This document shows positions 11,200-24,100 of a stretch of DNA of 64,000 nt, piece after piece. Origin of the DNA: Eutreptiella sp. 'Long Island Sound 2002' (Eukaryota > Euglenozoa > Euglenophyceae > Eutreptiales > Eutreptiaceae); assembly GCA_964036045.1 (NCBI GenBank), contig OZ038383.1, positions 96,777,568 through 96,841,567 on the forward strand, in the 5' to 3' direction. Positions within the stretch are counted from its first letter, which is position 1, and every line of letters begins with the position of its first letter. Position numbers and translations under genes: made by a program. The notes beneath the pieces are model-generated. The model had not been told where the DNA came from and did not search any database. It saw only the letters and a program-made list of their open reading frames with translations.

Positions 11200-11364
11200 T
11201 CAGAACAGCATTGTCCTCCAGCTGTTGTGCATGTGCATTGCGTCCACGATGCGCTGCTTCGTGAGGATGCCCACCAGCCTTCCAAAGTGGCAGACACAGG
11301 CCTCCGACATCGACATGCTGGTGAACAGCCGGTGGCAGGCGCTGAAGGGCTCCAATGGGGGGAC
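11200..11364 (-). CDS. CLC last exon (CBS2, stop)
   Basis: Acceptor TTCGTGCAG; 54 codons plus TGA. It encodes VPPLEPFSACHRLFTSM through CHFGRLVGILTKQRIVDAM, a clear second CBS motif. It lies 2.4 kb from exon 8. The stop is followed within 30 bases by a (CA)27 tract. Confidence 0.88.
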   Translation of the reverse strand, partial: VPPLEPFSACHRLFTSMSMSEACVCHFGRLVGILTKQRIVDAMHMHNSWRTMLF

Positions 11365-14300
11365 CTGCACGAAGGTCAGCGAATAGCTCACGTTCGTTTT
11401 GGGGATACATCACACAGTGAACTGGGGCCCATGTCTGTCTGGCACCAGGCTGTGGGCTGTGTCTACAAGATTCTACCAGGGTGCAGCGCCTTCCCATAGT
11501 ACAAAGGGTCAAGAAGGTTCTACAAACTTCGACAGGGGGTGTTTGAGTGGTGCTGCAACGTGTTCCGGCTGATAGACGGATGTTGAAGAGTGGTGCAGAC
11601 TGCTGCAGTCGCATCCGGCCTCGCATCCGGTTTGGGGGCAGCGGATAGTCATGACACCGAAGAAAAGCTGGTATACCACACTACACTGTCCGCCGCTGTC
11701 CTGTAGCTTCTTCAAACAGATTCCTCAGCCCCCCCGGCCATGGTCATTGGCCTGGGCCAAGGTGCTCACTTCCGAAGGCTTGGGGGGGCATGCTTCTTCC
11801 TTCCTTGTGGGGGGGGCTGGGGGTTGGTTTGGCTTTGGTGGGCACCCGACCCGCAGCCCCGCCGCGGTGTGGCATTGAAGGCCTAAGGTATGGGGCGCTT
11901 AGAGGATGGGGTGGGGCGTTCTGCTCCCCTAGGCATATTCCCTGCCCCTCGACTCTCTGCGCACACTGCTACTCACTCGCCTGGCATTGTGAGTCCCTCC
12001 CTGTGAGGCCGCCCCGCCCTGCTCGGCCTCTAGTCCGCAGTCTCCGCAGAACTGGTCAACCGCCGACCATGTAGGACTTCACAACCACCGCCCACTGCAT
12101 GAACTCCACGTAGTACAGCCTATGGTAGACTTCCCAGGTCCCTCGGGAGCGCCGCCCAGTCATGGGTACCTTACCCTTCCAGGGGTATAAAAAACACCCG
12201 TCACAAGAGTTTGTGACGGGTTGACGGGCAGGATGAAAAAAAAAGTTGTTTTTTTTCCAATTTTTGGTGTTTTTTGGGTGTTTTCCTTTGTTTTTTGGGC
12301 ACAAAATGATGTCAAAAGCCCATTTTGGGTGTTTTCAGAGGGTTTGGGGTTGGGAGGGGGGTTGGTCTGATGCTTGCCATAGGTCACATGATGCTTGCCA
12401 TAGGTCCTAGTGCCTCATTTTATGCCCCTGTTGGCCTCTGTTGGTGTACCAGGGATTTTGAATTTTTAGTCTGATACTTGCCATAGGTCCCAGTGTCCCA
12501 ATTCATGCCCCTGTTGGCCTCTGCTGGTGTACCAGGAATTTTAAATTTTTGGTCTGGTGTTTGCCAAAAAAGGGCGGAATTGCAATGTAACCCCTGCATT
12601 CTGGGGGGGGGGGGGGGCAAGCGCAGGGAGAAAATCAGAAGTGGCTACCTCACCCCTGCCTTCTCAGGGGCCCAAAAGAGGGCGGAGTTGCTACGAAACC
12701 TTTGCATTCTCGGAGGTCCCCAACGCCAAGCGCGGGGAGAAAATCAGAAGTGGTTGCCTCACCACTGCCTTCTCGGGGGCCAGAAGAGGGCGGAAGTGCT
12801 ACGTAACTCCTGCATTCTTGGGGCTCCCCAGAAAGGGGACAAACATGGCCCACATCAGGCCAGTGCAAAAAGGCCCCTGAGGGCGGTCCTTGAGGGCGGT
12901 CCTTAACAAAAAAAAATCTGGTTCCTTAAGGACCGCCCTGATCAGAATTGCCCCAAAAAACGGCCTGGTGGCTACATAACTAACCCTGTTGCCAGGGGGG
13001 TCCCCAACGCTTCGGAGCGGGGGGCAGAATCAGAAGTGGCCCACAGGTGGGCCAGGTGGTGAAAATAAGCCATTTGGCTTTTTTGGGGTACACTCGCGCT
13101 GACACTCAAAAAAAAAAAAAGAGACACTTGCGCTGACACTCAAAAAAATATTTTTTGTCTATTTCTATACATACTTCTTTTACACTCGTGTGACACTTCA
13201 CCCAATCTCGGTGTCCCAGGCGGTAAAGAGCAGTGACAGGGGGGGTTTCCCCCCAGTGGTGGTAGGCCAGGATGGTTCCCCCCTTCCCCCCTGCTTCCGT
13301 GTTTTGTCCACGGGGAGAGCAACCGTGGTTTGACACCAGTCGCGCGCCAAAAGGCCACATCACAGCACAGCCCGCGTACCTGGTGTCAGCCCCCTCATGA
13401 TCATGCATTTCCAGCAGGAACAGGCACAACCTTCACTGTACATGATCTGTTACAGCTTGAGTGGGGATGGTGGGGCCCGTGACACCGGCAAGTTGAAGTG
13501 ATTCCCAGACGTGGAACTCCTTCCACCAATACTGGGGAAGGGGCTGGGAAGCGGTAGGGCGTTCACCAACTCGCCAGGAAAACAAACAACAGAAAACGAC
13601 CTCTCACATAACACACGTACGCCAACGGACGTGATGTAGCAGTAGCAGTAAGTACAGCCCTTTAAGCGCCGCTGCTGCTCATGTTGCTGGTTGGCAAAAG
13701 CAGCACACAAATGGGCATATGATCAACATCCGTTTGCAATGGCACAGCTAGGCACCCCCACAAAACAGGCGCCGGCTCACGACTGCACTGCAGCGGGCAC
13801 AGAACATCCACCTGCACAGGGATGAGCAGCAGGTTCTTCGAGAACTGCAAAACCGCGTCCTTCAGCTCCGCTGGTGGAATCCGGAGGCGCTTGTTCCGCC
13901 CCATCGCGGCCGTGGCCACCTTGCGATTGGTCCCGCCCAGGGAGAACTCGGAGCTGAAGGACATGTTCTGGAAATCCTCACAGTCGCTGTCCGCCGATGA
14001 CGAGATCATACTGCTGGTTGGCGAGAAGTTGGATGGGTCCTGTGGACGTGGGGGGGGGGGGGGTTGGGCGGGGGGGACAACGAACACGACTAGGGGATCT
14101 GACAGGCCATTGAGTATCGCATTGCACATGTCCAGTGTACACGTCACAGCCCCGCCCCCGAGGACAGCGTACGCCCCCGGCGGCGGTGAGATTTGTGTTC
14201 AGCAGCCACACGCCTTCGTGTCGTCTGCAACGGGGGTCGCGTGGAACGTCTTTTTGATGAAATTTTGAACCCTAAAAGAATTTCGCCGCCGCACGTGACC

Positions 14301-17300
14301 GCGACTCCTCACCGCCGGTGTTATGGAGCTCTGGGGACCCTTCAAACAACCAGAACACGCGACTTCCCCGTCCTGTTGCGCCACACAACCCCCGGCACAC
14401 GACCTCGGAAAGCGTTCGGAACACAAAGCTCTGGTTGCAGAACTGCAGCGGACTGCCCACGTCGAACTGCTCCCTCCAAACGGGGTCCAGGGTCTCCGCG
14501 ATCAATCTCCACGACTCCCGATTCTCCGACACCTGCGCGATACCGGGCGAGCATGGGTGCGGCTGTTGGCCAGGGCCATGGGGCCCTGCCACACAGCCCA
14601 GCCGCCCCTCCCCCGGCGTCTCACGACCTCAGGACCCCCGGGTAGGGGCAGAGGGCAAGGGCACAGGGCGGAAGAATACTGCGGAGGCACAGGGCAGAGG
14701 CACAGGTACAGGGGGTTGTTCGGGGGGGGGGGGGGGCTAATTAAGGGGGCGAAGTGAAGATGCAGGGGGACTTTTGGTAGACTTGACCCGTTCAACACCG
14801 CCACCTCCCGAGAGCTACGGGACTGCGCGCACTCAATGGGACATGACTTCAAAGAGGATATCGTCCTTAAAGTTCAGGACGATCGCCGGTGTGTCAAGTG
14901 GGCGTCTTTATTGAGGGCCGTTCTTCTTCCGTAGCGATTGGGCTATCAAAGGAATGCAAATCAGTACTGAATAAGGCATGTACCATGAGGTGGTGTCACA
15001 CTGTGGTCCATTTTGAGGTGAAAATGAGCCGTTTTACAGCCGTGTTTCAGGACAATCGTCCTAAAAACAGCCTAAAAACGGCCATTTTTGGAAACTAAAT
15101 CAGCCATAGAATGGGCTAGACGGCTCAAAATGGCATGGAACATGTTTGTGGTGATGTGTGTTTGCTCCCTGGTCGCTTTGAGCTACGATGCAAATTGTTT
15201 GATGGGGTAGGGGAGCTCTCGGGGGGGATACAAAGGGGGGGGGAGGTTGGCTGTGGATTGGGGGCCCCTGGTGTCCGAGGGGGGACATGACTCCTCCAAT
15301 CGGCCAGCCACATGTGCCAGGCACACCCAAACATGAACAGGAGCCGCAATATCGGCCCCTGACCCTTCCATGGGCCGGGCTGGGGGGGGGGGGGCTGACC
15401 TTCAGGAACGTCCACTGGGACACACCGAGTGACTGGGGAGACCTGATTAAAAAAAACAGACAACAGCAAACCAGAGGTAATGCACTCCACAGTAAGGCAT
15501 AAGTGCATCTGTATTCTCTACGCCAAACCTGGTTTAACCTCAAAGGGGACTGGTGGGATCAATGGTCGGTATTGATCGACTGAATGTCCCCGCCATAGAC
15601 ACTTTCAGCCATTAGTTCAGTGGATAAATGCATGCGCCCCCTCTTGGTTGGGGTGCTCCACTATCATATGTAACCCCCCCCCCCCACTTATAACCCCCCC
15701 CCCCACTTATAACCCACCCCCCGGGAGATCCGTGCCACCCAGGGACTTATAACCCCCCTTTTTCAGCACACAAGCATAGAACAAGAAGTGCCAGCGGATG
15801 GATTGCCAATAAGCGGGGATCTGTTACTTCTTCATCCCCCTCAGGCAAGTCAACGAGCTCCTCATCCGAAAATTTCCCCACCTCATCATCATCAGGAGCT
15901 GCAGCACCACCAGGGTCTCCCACAGATAGGTCCAAATCAATTTCCATTACAAAAAGATGAATGACGTCTGAAGGTGCAAATGTGTCGATCCATGCCACCA
16001 AGGGACTTATAACTCCCCCCCCCACTTATAACCCATCCCCCCGCACCCTCAACCAATCCGCAATGCTACTACCACCGGGGGGTTTATAAGTGGGGGGGGG
16101 GGTTATATTTTTATGTACAATCCAAGGGACGGCACTGTGGCTGCCTGCGCATACAACCTGCGGTCATTCGCACCCCTAAAGATCCATAGTAAACTGACAC
16201 TTAGGTCGAGACTGATGTGGGTACTGGGGGGGGGGTGTCTCATGCTGCTAATGAATGGCTGACAGGCAGTGACAGTTCGGTCCTCTGGGGGAGTGCAGGC
16301 GGCCTCTGGCGGGGGCCAGACACGGACAAAAAGTGTGCCACACGGACGTGCCTCTTAGTGAGACCGACTCCTAAAGCCGCTGGGGGGCCGGCTTCGTTGC
16401 AGAAGGGCAGTCCTGCTGGGGCGCCGCTCACGACTGTGGGTCTGCCCGTGTCCGGACCTGCAACTGGAGCATGTGGTGATGCTGTGGGTGTGAACCGGCC
16501 GTCCTTGACGCCCTTGTGTATCAGCCCCCCTGACCCCCTGCCCCATGCCTGGACCTTCTGACGCCAGCACGGCAGTGCACGCCGTGGCCGAATGCTGCAG
16601 GTTTCTCGGCGGTTACCCTCCAAATGCCGTCGTTTACCCTGCAACTGCTGTCAATTGCCTAAACACTGAGCTGGCTACTGGACGGCCAGGGTTGTTTTCA
16701 TTTCGGTGAATAAAACGTCCTGTGGAGGGTGGGGGGCACGGATTGTAGTGTACCACCTGGTGTTTGGAGGGTTGAGCGGAGCTCACTCGCTCACTCACTC
16801 ACTCACTGACTCAGACACGCACGCACACGCACGCACGCATTCTCGCTCACTCACCCACCCACCCACCCACCCACTCACTCACTCACTCACCCCTCCCTTG
16901 CATTCTGCACAACCTCTGCCCTTTTCCGGCACTTGCTAGTGCTCTGCCCTGCACAGCCCTGCACCCTTGCCGGAGGGGGCAGCCCAGAGGGTTGGTAGGC
17001 GTCCCCTCCCTCGGACTGCCGTGGGCTGATGGGGGGGGGGGGTCTGGGCGGGGGGGGGCTTGTGCTTGTGCTTGTGCTTGTGCCTCGCCACTTTCAGGAG
17101 GCGGGTCGTCACTGCCAGCCCCGCCGAACCTCTCACACACAGTACTACGCAGGCTGCCTTGGTGACAGAAGCGGTCTCACCCCCAGCACGTCCCTACCCT
17201 GCACCATGCACTGCTACCCAAGGTCAACATACCTACTGTGGGGATGGGGCGCTGAAAAACAACATCTGGACCAGTGCCCTCCGCAGAGCAGGTCCTCTGC

Positions 17301-20300
17301 TCTTGTCGAAGAGTGGGTTGCCCCACTTTGCAGGCGTATGCCGGGGCAGATCGTTTTGTAGTGGACAGTTCTTTGTGTTTTTTTGTTTTCAAAAGTAAAA
17401 AGCGTCTCCCTCCAACCGCCGTTGGTGGGTCGGTGGATGAGAAAGCGAGTGAGTGCATGCATGAGTGCATGTATGAGGGAGGGAGGGAAGGAGGTAGGGA
17501 GTGACGACACCCCTGTCGCAGTCGGGGGCACATGGTGCCCGCGGTACCAGGGGGCCGAACCCGCCGGGTGGCAGGACGGGGAGGGATATCCCAGTGCGCC
17601 CCAGCCGGAGCACCTGTGCCACCACGGCCACCACGTGCGGACCAGGGGCCCAAAGAGGGCGATGGCCTGGCACCGCCCCCCGGACAGCCCCCCAGGCGGG
17701 GGAGGGCGAGTTCGCAAAGTGGACGCAAAGAGTGGCAACGCAGCAGAGAAACAGAGTCTACGGTGATCCTCAACATCAAATACCCCCCTCCGCATGCGGT
17801 GGAGGTCAGGACGCTCTCCTTCCCCCCCCCCAAATGGTGTGTTCTACCCAAACGCCAAAGCACCCCCCTCCCCTATCTACCCCCAGGGAGTTGCTCCCCT
17901 ACCCACCCCTCACCGCTGCCCCTCATCCCCCTGCACCCCTGAGCCCTTTCACCTCCGGGGGCGGGGGGGATGGGGAGAGGGATAGGCCAACCTGAGTCCC
18001 CAAGTTCAGTGAGATGGTGTACTTGCCCCCCTCAACGCTCGCGGGCGGCGAGATCTGCACCGTATACTTCGTGGACTCGCGCAGGCGCTTGGCCTCGCAC
18101 GTGTGGTACTCCATCGTGTTCTTGGCGAACCGCAAGGAGTCGACGGGGACGGACCCGAGAAGGCGCAGGTCGTAGGCGTTGTCGACGACGGGGATGGAGC
18201 CCATCTTGTGCTCCGTCGCCCCCTCGAGGACCTCCATGACCTTGGGCCAGGTCATCGTGGGCAGCAGGAACAGGGGGGTCTCGCTGACGGGGATCATCAT
18301 GGACTGCGCCACCTCCAGAATCGGCGTGAACGACACCTGGTCACATGTACGGAAGCAGGAAGGGGGGCGGGGGGTGCAGCAGTGTGCAGCTCCGTGGGAT
18401 GGTGGGGGTGTTCCAGAAAGAGTGGTGGTTCTGCAATGTTGCACACTCAGCGTCCATTGCTGTGGGGGGGCAGGCAGGGGATGGGGGGGCACGGTAAACA
18501 CAGTGCACCAGGGCATGTGTGTTTGGTTGCATCCACGAGTCCCGATGCGCATGTGGCGCTGCATATCACCAATTCGCTCCGTTCCAATCTGGGGGCTATG
18601 TTCTGCAGCATGGCGTAAAGCCCAGGATAACAGAACACCACCATTGAAACCAACTTTGAGGGCTTGCTGTTTGCGCTGCACGCCCAATTTCACAGCCATC
18701 AGCATTACCCAGACTGCCCTCGTTTTTGGGTTTATGGGTGCATGCAGTTTGGGATGCGTCCACCACACAGGACACCACACGCATGCACACACACACACAC
18801 GATGAGAACCGCAAACAAGAACAAGAGCAAGAAAAGCGGTGAAAGAAAACTCCTCAGGAGCAGCATAGCAGCCCGAGATGTCTTTCGGTCTGTTGATAGA
18901 AGATGAAAAAGTGCAGTCCTGGATAGTGGGCTCAGTGTGATACAGACTTCTCTCTGTGCCCTCACCTGTACCACGTATGCACTAACCAACAGACCAAGAA
19001 AAATCCATAGAGGAGTTTGTGTTCATAACAGCCCAAAATAGTGCAGCCTGTGTTGGGTGCAACCACCCAACCACACACACACACACACACACACACAGAT
19101 AGAGAGAGAGAAACAGACATGGAATTACAGGTGGACAGAGCCCGCCGGAGATGTATGTCGGTGCACCAGGCAGGCTCGTAACCGTCAGGTTGCAACAGGG
19201 GATGACCTGGTCAGTGTAACGAGTCCCTGCCCACTGCGCATTACGCTAGAACCAGTGGATGAGCCGTTTTACTCCAGCATTGTGAGTGCACGGCTGGTGG
19301 TGGGCTATCGCGTAGACTGCACGCATAGTGTTTTCTACACCCCATGGGTATGCACAGTACACACGACACACAGCTTTATGCAGGGCCCTCATCACGACAT
19401 CCGGCTGTAGTCACTTGCCAGCACACACACACACACTCTCTCTCTCTCAAGGAGAACCGCAAACAAGAACAGAGCAAGAAAAGCGGCGAAAGAAAGCTCA
19501 TCAGGAGCCGCAGGGCAGCCCTGGACGTTTTTCGGTCTGTTGATAGAGCAAGCAGTGTGCAGCTCCGGACTGTGGGTGTGGCGTGATACAGTTCATGCCC
19601 TGTGCCCTCACCTACCCTCAGCTTCATTCTGCACCTACGAGGACCAGGAAATAATCCACGGAGGAGTTGGTGTTCTGACAGCACGCACACACACACACAC
19701 ACATACGAACACAGCAAAATGACACCCAAAATGCCGTCCCTGGGGCATGCACAACGTCTCGTCAAGCCAAAATCATGGAGATTGAGGAAACAGCACCACG
19801 GGGGCGGTGCCCTTCATGCACAGCCAGAGCAGTACTGTGTGCAATGAGTGCGGTGCAAAGCGGAATCCCCCCCGTTGGGCCAAAACGGTTTGGTAGGGGA
19901 GGGTTAGTTCGCTGATCTAAAAGCCATGCTGGCCCGACCGTTGCACAAAGGGAGAGGAGACGTAATTGGGGTACCAGCCTGGGCAGGTATTAAGATTCAT
20001 GGGCTGCAAATACACCGGCAATTGAGGGGTCACACACTGAGTGGGAGGGAGCACTGCAAATCGACAGGGATCCTGTTAGAGGAACCAACCCCGTGTGGGA
20101 GGGGCTTCAAAAGGTCAAGTGGGGACCCACCACTTGGCTCCAGGTGCATGCGCCTTCACATGGCCTTCGCTGCTCTGCATTTCAGGCCGTGCCACGCTCA
20201 AAATGCACTGCCGTGTTGTTCTGGCCGTTCTTGACCTCCTTCTGTTGCAGCAAGGGCTCTTTCCCATGCATCTGACAGGGTTCCCTCACAAAACCCCCTT

Positions 20301-21084
20301 GGGGTGCACTATGTGCGCAGAAGGCGCCATAGACCCCCAAACCACGGGGGCTGCAAAGATACATCTCTTTGCAGGAAATACGTGCACACCACTACTCTCC
20401 GCGGGGACGACAACTTTTTGATTAGGGTGTACCATAAAAAGGTGGCCTATTTTACACAGAGCGACTCACTCAGTTTCACGAAAGAAGTGTGTAAATGAAC
20501 CCTGCAAGTAGGTCCACAGCAGGGGCCGAATGGTGACGGGAATAGGAACGGTAGAGTCCAATAACGTCAGCACACTGCATCTCGTGCAGAGCAGTTTGCT
20601 TGTGCCCCAGAACCTCCCCTGTCTCGGGCTCCTAGTGGGAGGTTGGCATCCATGCATCATACCCATACCCAGGTCCACGGGGTGGGAGGGGGTGGGCGTA
20701 CATGCCGGGCCTCACAATCTGGTTTGGCGACCTTCAGGTACTTGCAACTGGTTGGCCCCACTTGGTCATGTCAGCAATCCACATTTGCCTTGCATAACAC
20801 GTGGCGTGGGTAGGGGTATACGACATCCCGGATCATGTGCAGGGCCTCTCCCGGGAGTTGAGACCTCTGCATGGCATTCCGGTGTGGTGGCTCAAAACAT
20901 CCATCTGTCATAGCGACAGGGACCCCTGGTCCGTATTTTTCCCCAGGCAGTGGACTGCAACGAAGAAAACAATCAGTCTGCCATCACACCGGACACAACT
21001 GTGAAGCAACACGAGCACAACACAGGTGCTGAGCGCGCACACACACACAGAGCACACACACACACACACACATGCACGTGCACA

Positions 21085-21123
<39 letters not shown>

Positions 21124-24100
21124 AGGACGTGACAAACAGGCACAGAGAAGGCGCTGAATGTAAGGAATCTCGTCAGGCTGACCAATCAGTCAAAAAGCAG
21201 TCATGACCATTGGCGGCTAGGCGCCTTTCTGGAAGTGGAAGTGGATGAAGGTGTCCCACCACTCACACCGAAGCTGCAACGGACAGACGGCAGCACTGCC
21301 ATGTGGGCAGCACTGACACACACACGATTGAAGCGAGACGAACAGGCGTGACAAACAGAGCACTGGACTGGTCGCTAACGAATCTCGTCAGGCCGTAAGA
21401 AAGTAGAAGAAGGAGCGGAAAAGCATGCGGCTCGGCGCCTTTCTGCAGTACAACACACACACACACACACACACCAGCGAAGGAAGATATGGGAGCTTGC
21501 GGATACGCAGGATGGACTCGTATATGGAATCGGAGAAGGGGTTGGCGATGATGTATGCGATCATCACAGCGACGAGAATGGGCTGGACGTATTGAAACTG
21601 CCCTGTGATCTGCAGCAGTGGCATGAGGCCAACGCACAAGGAGGGGGAGTTGAAGAGGGGGGCTCAGTCACTGCCCATTTGCGTCCACGATACAAAACGA
21701 TGGTCCGGAGACATGGAAGGCAGCGACGGTGGCCCACGGGGTAGCCATTGCACCGGCCCTGCTTCAACGCTGAGCCACCGCATCGACTTGCGCATGGCAC
21801 AACCAGCACAATGTTGAACGAGTTTCACTCCGATGACGCTGATGGATCATGAGCGCATGCACATGTTGATGGGTCGTACTCTCGGCGCCGGAAAACCTAA
21901 CGCTGAATGAGGTGGCTTTGAGAGAATCCATGTTTGGTCTTTGTGTCCCTTGCCAGACTTCTCCCTGCCCCATCCGTCCAGGTGTACACACATCCTTAGG
22001 TGTTTTCCCCTACCGTTGGCCTCTCAACTGTATTGGGCCCTTTGCGGGACTGTGAGTCGGGTTAGAGGGTTTGGTGGTCGAATGGATGGCCTGTGAGCGG
22101 TGTGTTCGGCATGCGCACGTCGCCTGCTCCGTGCGCCCCAAGCGCCTGCAGCTGCCCCACGAGCTCCACACGCGTCCTGCAGCTCCCCAGCACTGCAATT
22201 CAACACCAGCCCCCCAGCACATGCACACGACCACTGGCGAGAGGAGCGACCTGCAACAGAATGATGATCGTGGAGATGGTCCGCGTCACGCCAACAGAGA
22301 ACCCGGCGGCACCCACGATGGCATAAAGCCGGGGCTCCAGACCAGGAAAGCAGAACCGCTTCAGGAGCTCGCCCACGAGCCTCCCCAGGCCTGCGCCGAT
22401 GTTGAGGCACGGGTAGTAGACCCCACAAGGCACGGGGATCGCAAGGGACATGGCGGTCAGCAAGAAGTGCAACACCGTGAAGATCATCAAGTGGTAGATG
22501 ATGTCCTCTTTGTGCCAGTGGAGGTGCTGCGTGGTGGTCCCCTGTCGCAGGCACGTGCCGGAGCAGAGCGTGGGGTTGGAGCGAGGGTCGCCGGGCGGTC
22601 CTCACACAAAGGGGGGTTGCCCCCCCCTGAAGGATAGCCCTCAAGGAGGGCCGCCCTAGACCCGCGGTTCACCACCAACTGTCGGCTACATTTGGTCTGC
22701 TTGTTGACCACTGATAAACGGGGTCGTACGATGTTGAGAGTGAGGGCGACCTCCAGGACTGCGGGAGGAAGGCTGTGGTCAGACATGCCACCAGCGTCTG
22801 GCAGGGAAACGAGTGCTCAGTCTCGATCGGCCCGTACCAGAGGCCACTCAGTAATACCCGCCCCCCTGCACCACCAGAACCCAGTAGGAACGTGCTGCGT
22901 CCACCGTGTGGCTCAGTAGGACCCTGCTCCATCGGATCATGTCTGAGCTGGCAGACGCTAGTGGCAAGTCTGGCTATGGTACGTGACACCAGTCCCCCAG
23001 CCCCCCCCCCCCCCTGAGGGGAAGTCATGCGCGGCATGGCGCAGCCCAATGCGGAGTGCCCCACGCCCAATGCCATCCTGTCCGCCGGCCCACCGACCGG
23101 TCAAGGATCACCGAGGGGCTCGCTCCGAGGGGCACGGGGGCGGGGCCTGAGGTCCAGGAGGGCACAACCGGGGGCTGCCCTGAGCGAACGGGGCTCGTGC
23201 GAAAGGCAAAGGCATAGCGGCCACTGCCACACCCCTCGGACTACGTCACTGCGTCGCCGGTGGGGCTTGGGATGGGGGTCGCTGAGTCGCAGGGGGTGCG
23301 CCTGCCCACTGGCACCCGATGGTACAGTTCTGTTACGGGCAATCAGGGCAACACGGTGGCCACTGTTGCGCTGTTTCCCATTTCTACTCCACCGATTTGC
23401 CGCGCACCGAATCCTAAACCGTCGCGTTTTGGGGCAGCATCCGGCGCCGGCCCAGACTGCGGAATCAATGACATTCCTCCACGCTTCCCTCAGTATTTCA
23501 CAACGTTTGCAACGCTGCGCCCCGTGGCGCGTTGTGCTGACACAAGGACACGTAACACTGACCACCGCCACATTGTTTGCTCTTCAGGCAATGAGCCTGA
23601 CGCTGTCCCCCATCGCTCGAAAGATGGAAAATGAGAGGCGGGAGGGAGGGTCGCCCGTGCTACACGCCACCGCCCCGTTGAGAAAAGCAGGGGGGGGGGG
23701 GGCTTCTGCATGCGGATGGGTTTCTTGGGGTGCACCCGGGGGGTCCAGGGGGGGGGGGTCTCCTGTATTTGGGGGGAGGGGGGGCTACTGTATACCTCGA
23801 GATTCGATAGCGTTACAAGGCGTGTGATGGTCCCAGTGCCATGGGGCATGAACCCGCCCAGAAACTCCGGGAAGCAAACGGTGGCGGTCATGAAGGACAC
23901 GAGGAGCGGGTAGGCCACGTGCGAATACCACAGCTTTTTGTGCAGCCCGTGCCGCATGCGCCACGCCTGATGCGCCTCGTTGAGGCGGACGAACAGGGCC
24001 CCGCACAGGCCACAGGCGCCGCCGAGGAGCAGGAAGATGGGCATCTCCAGCAGCTCGTACTGCCCCCACGCGGACGTGAGGGTCTCGGCGGTGGGGAAGA

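Noticed and set aside
17177-17863. 228-codon minus-strand frame inside CLC intron 6
   Set aside because: Does not resemble CBS or any CLC segment, crosses low-complexity sequence and has no fitting splice sites.
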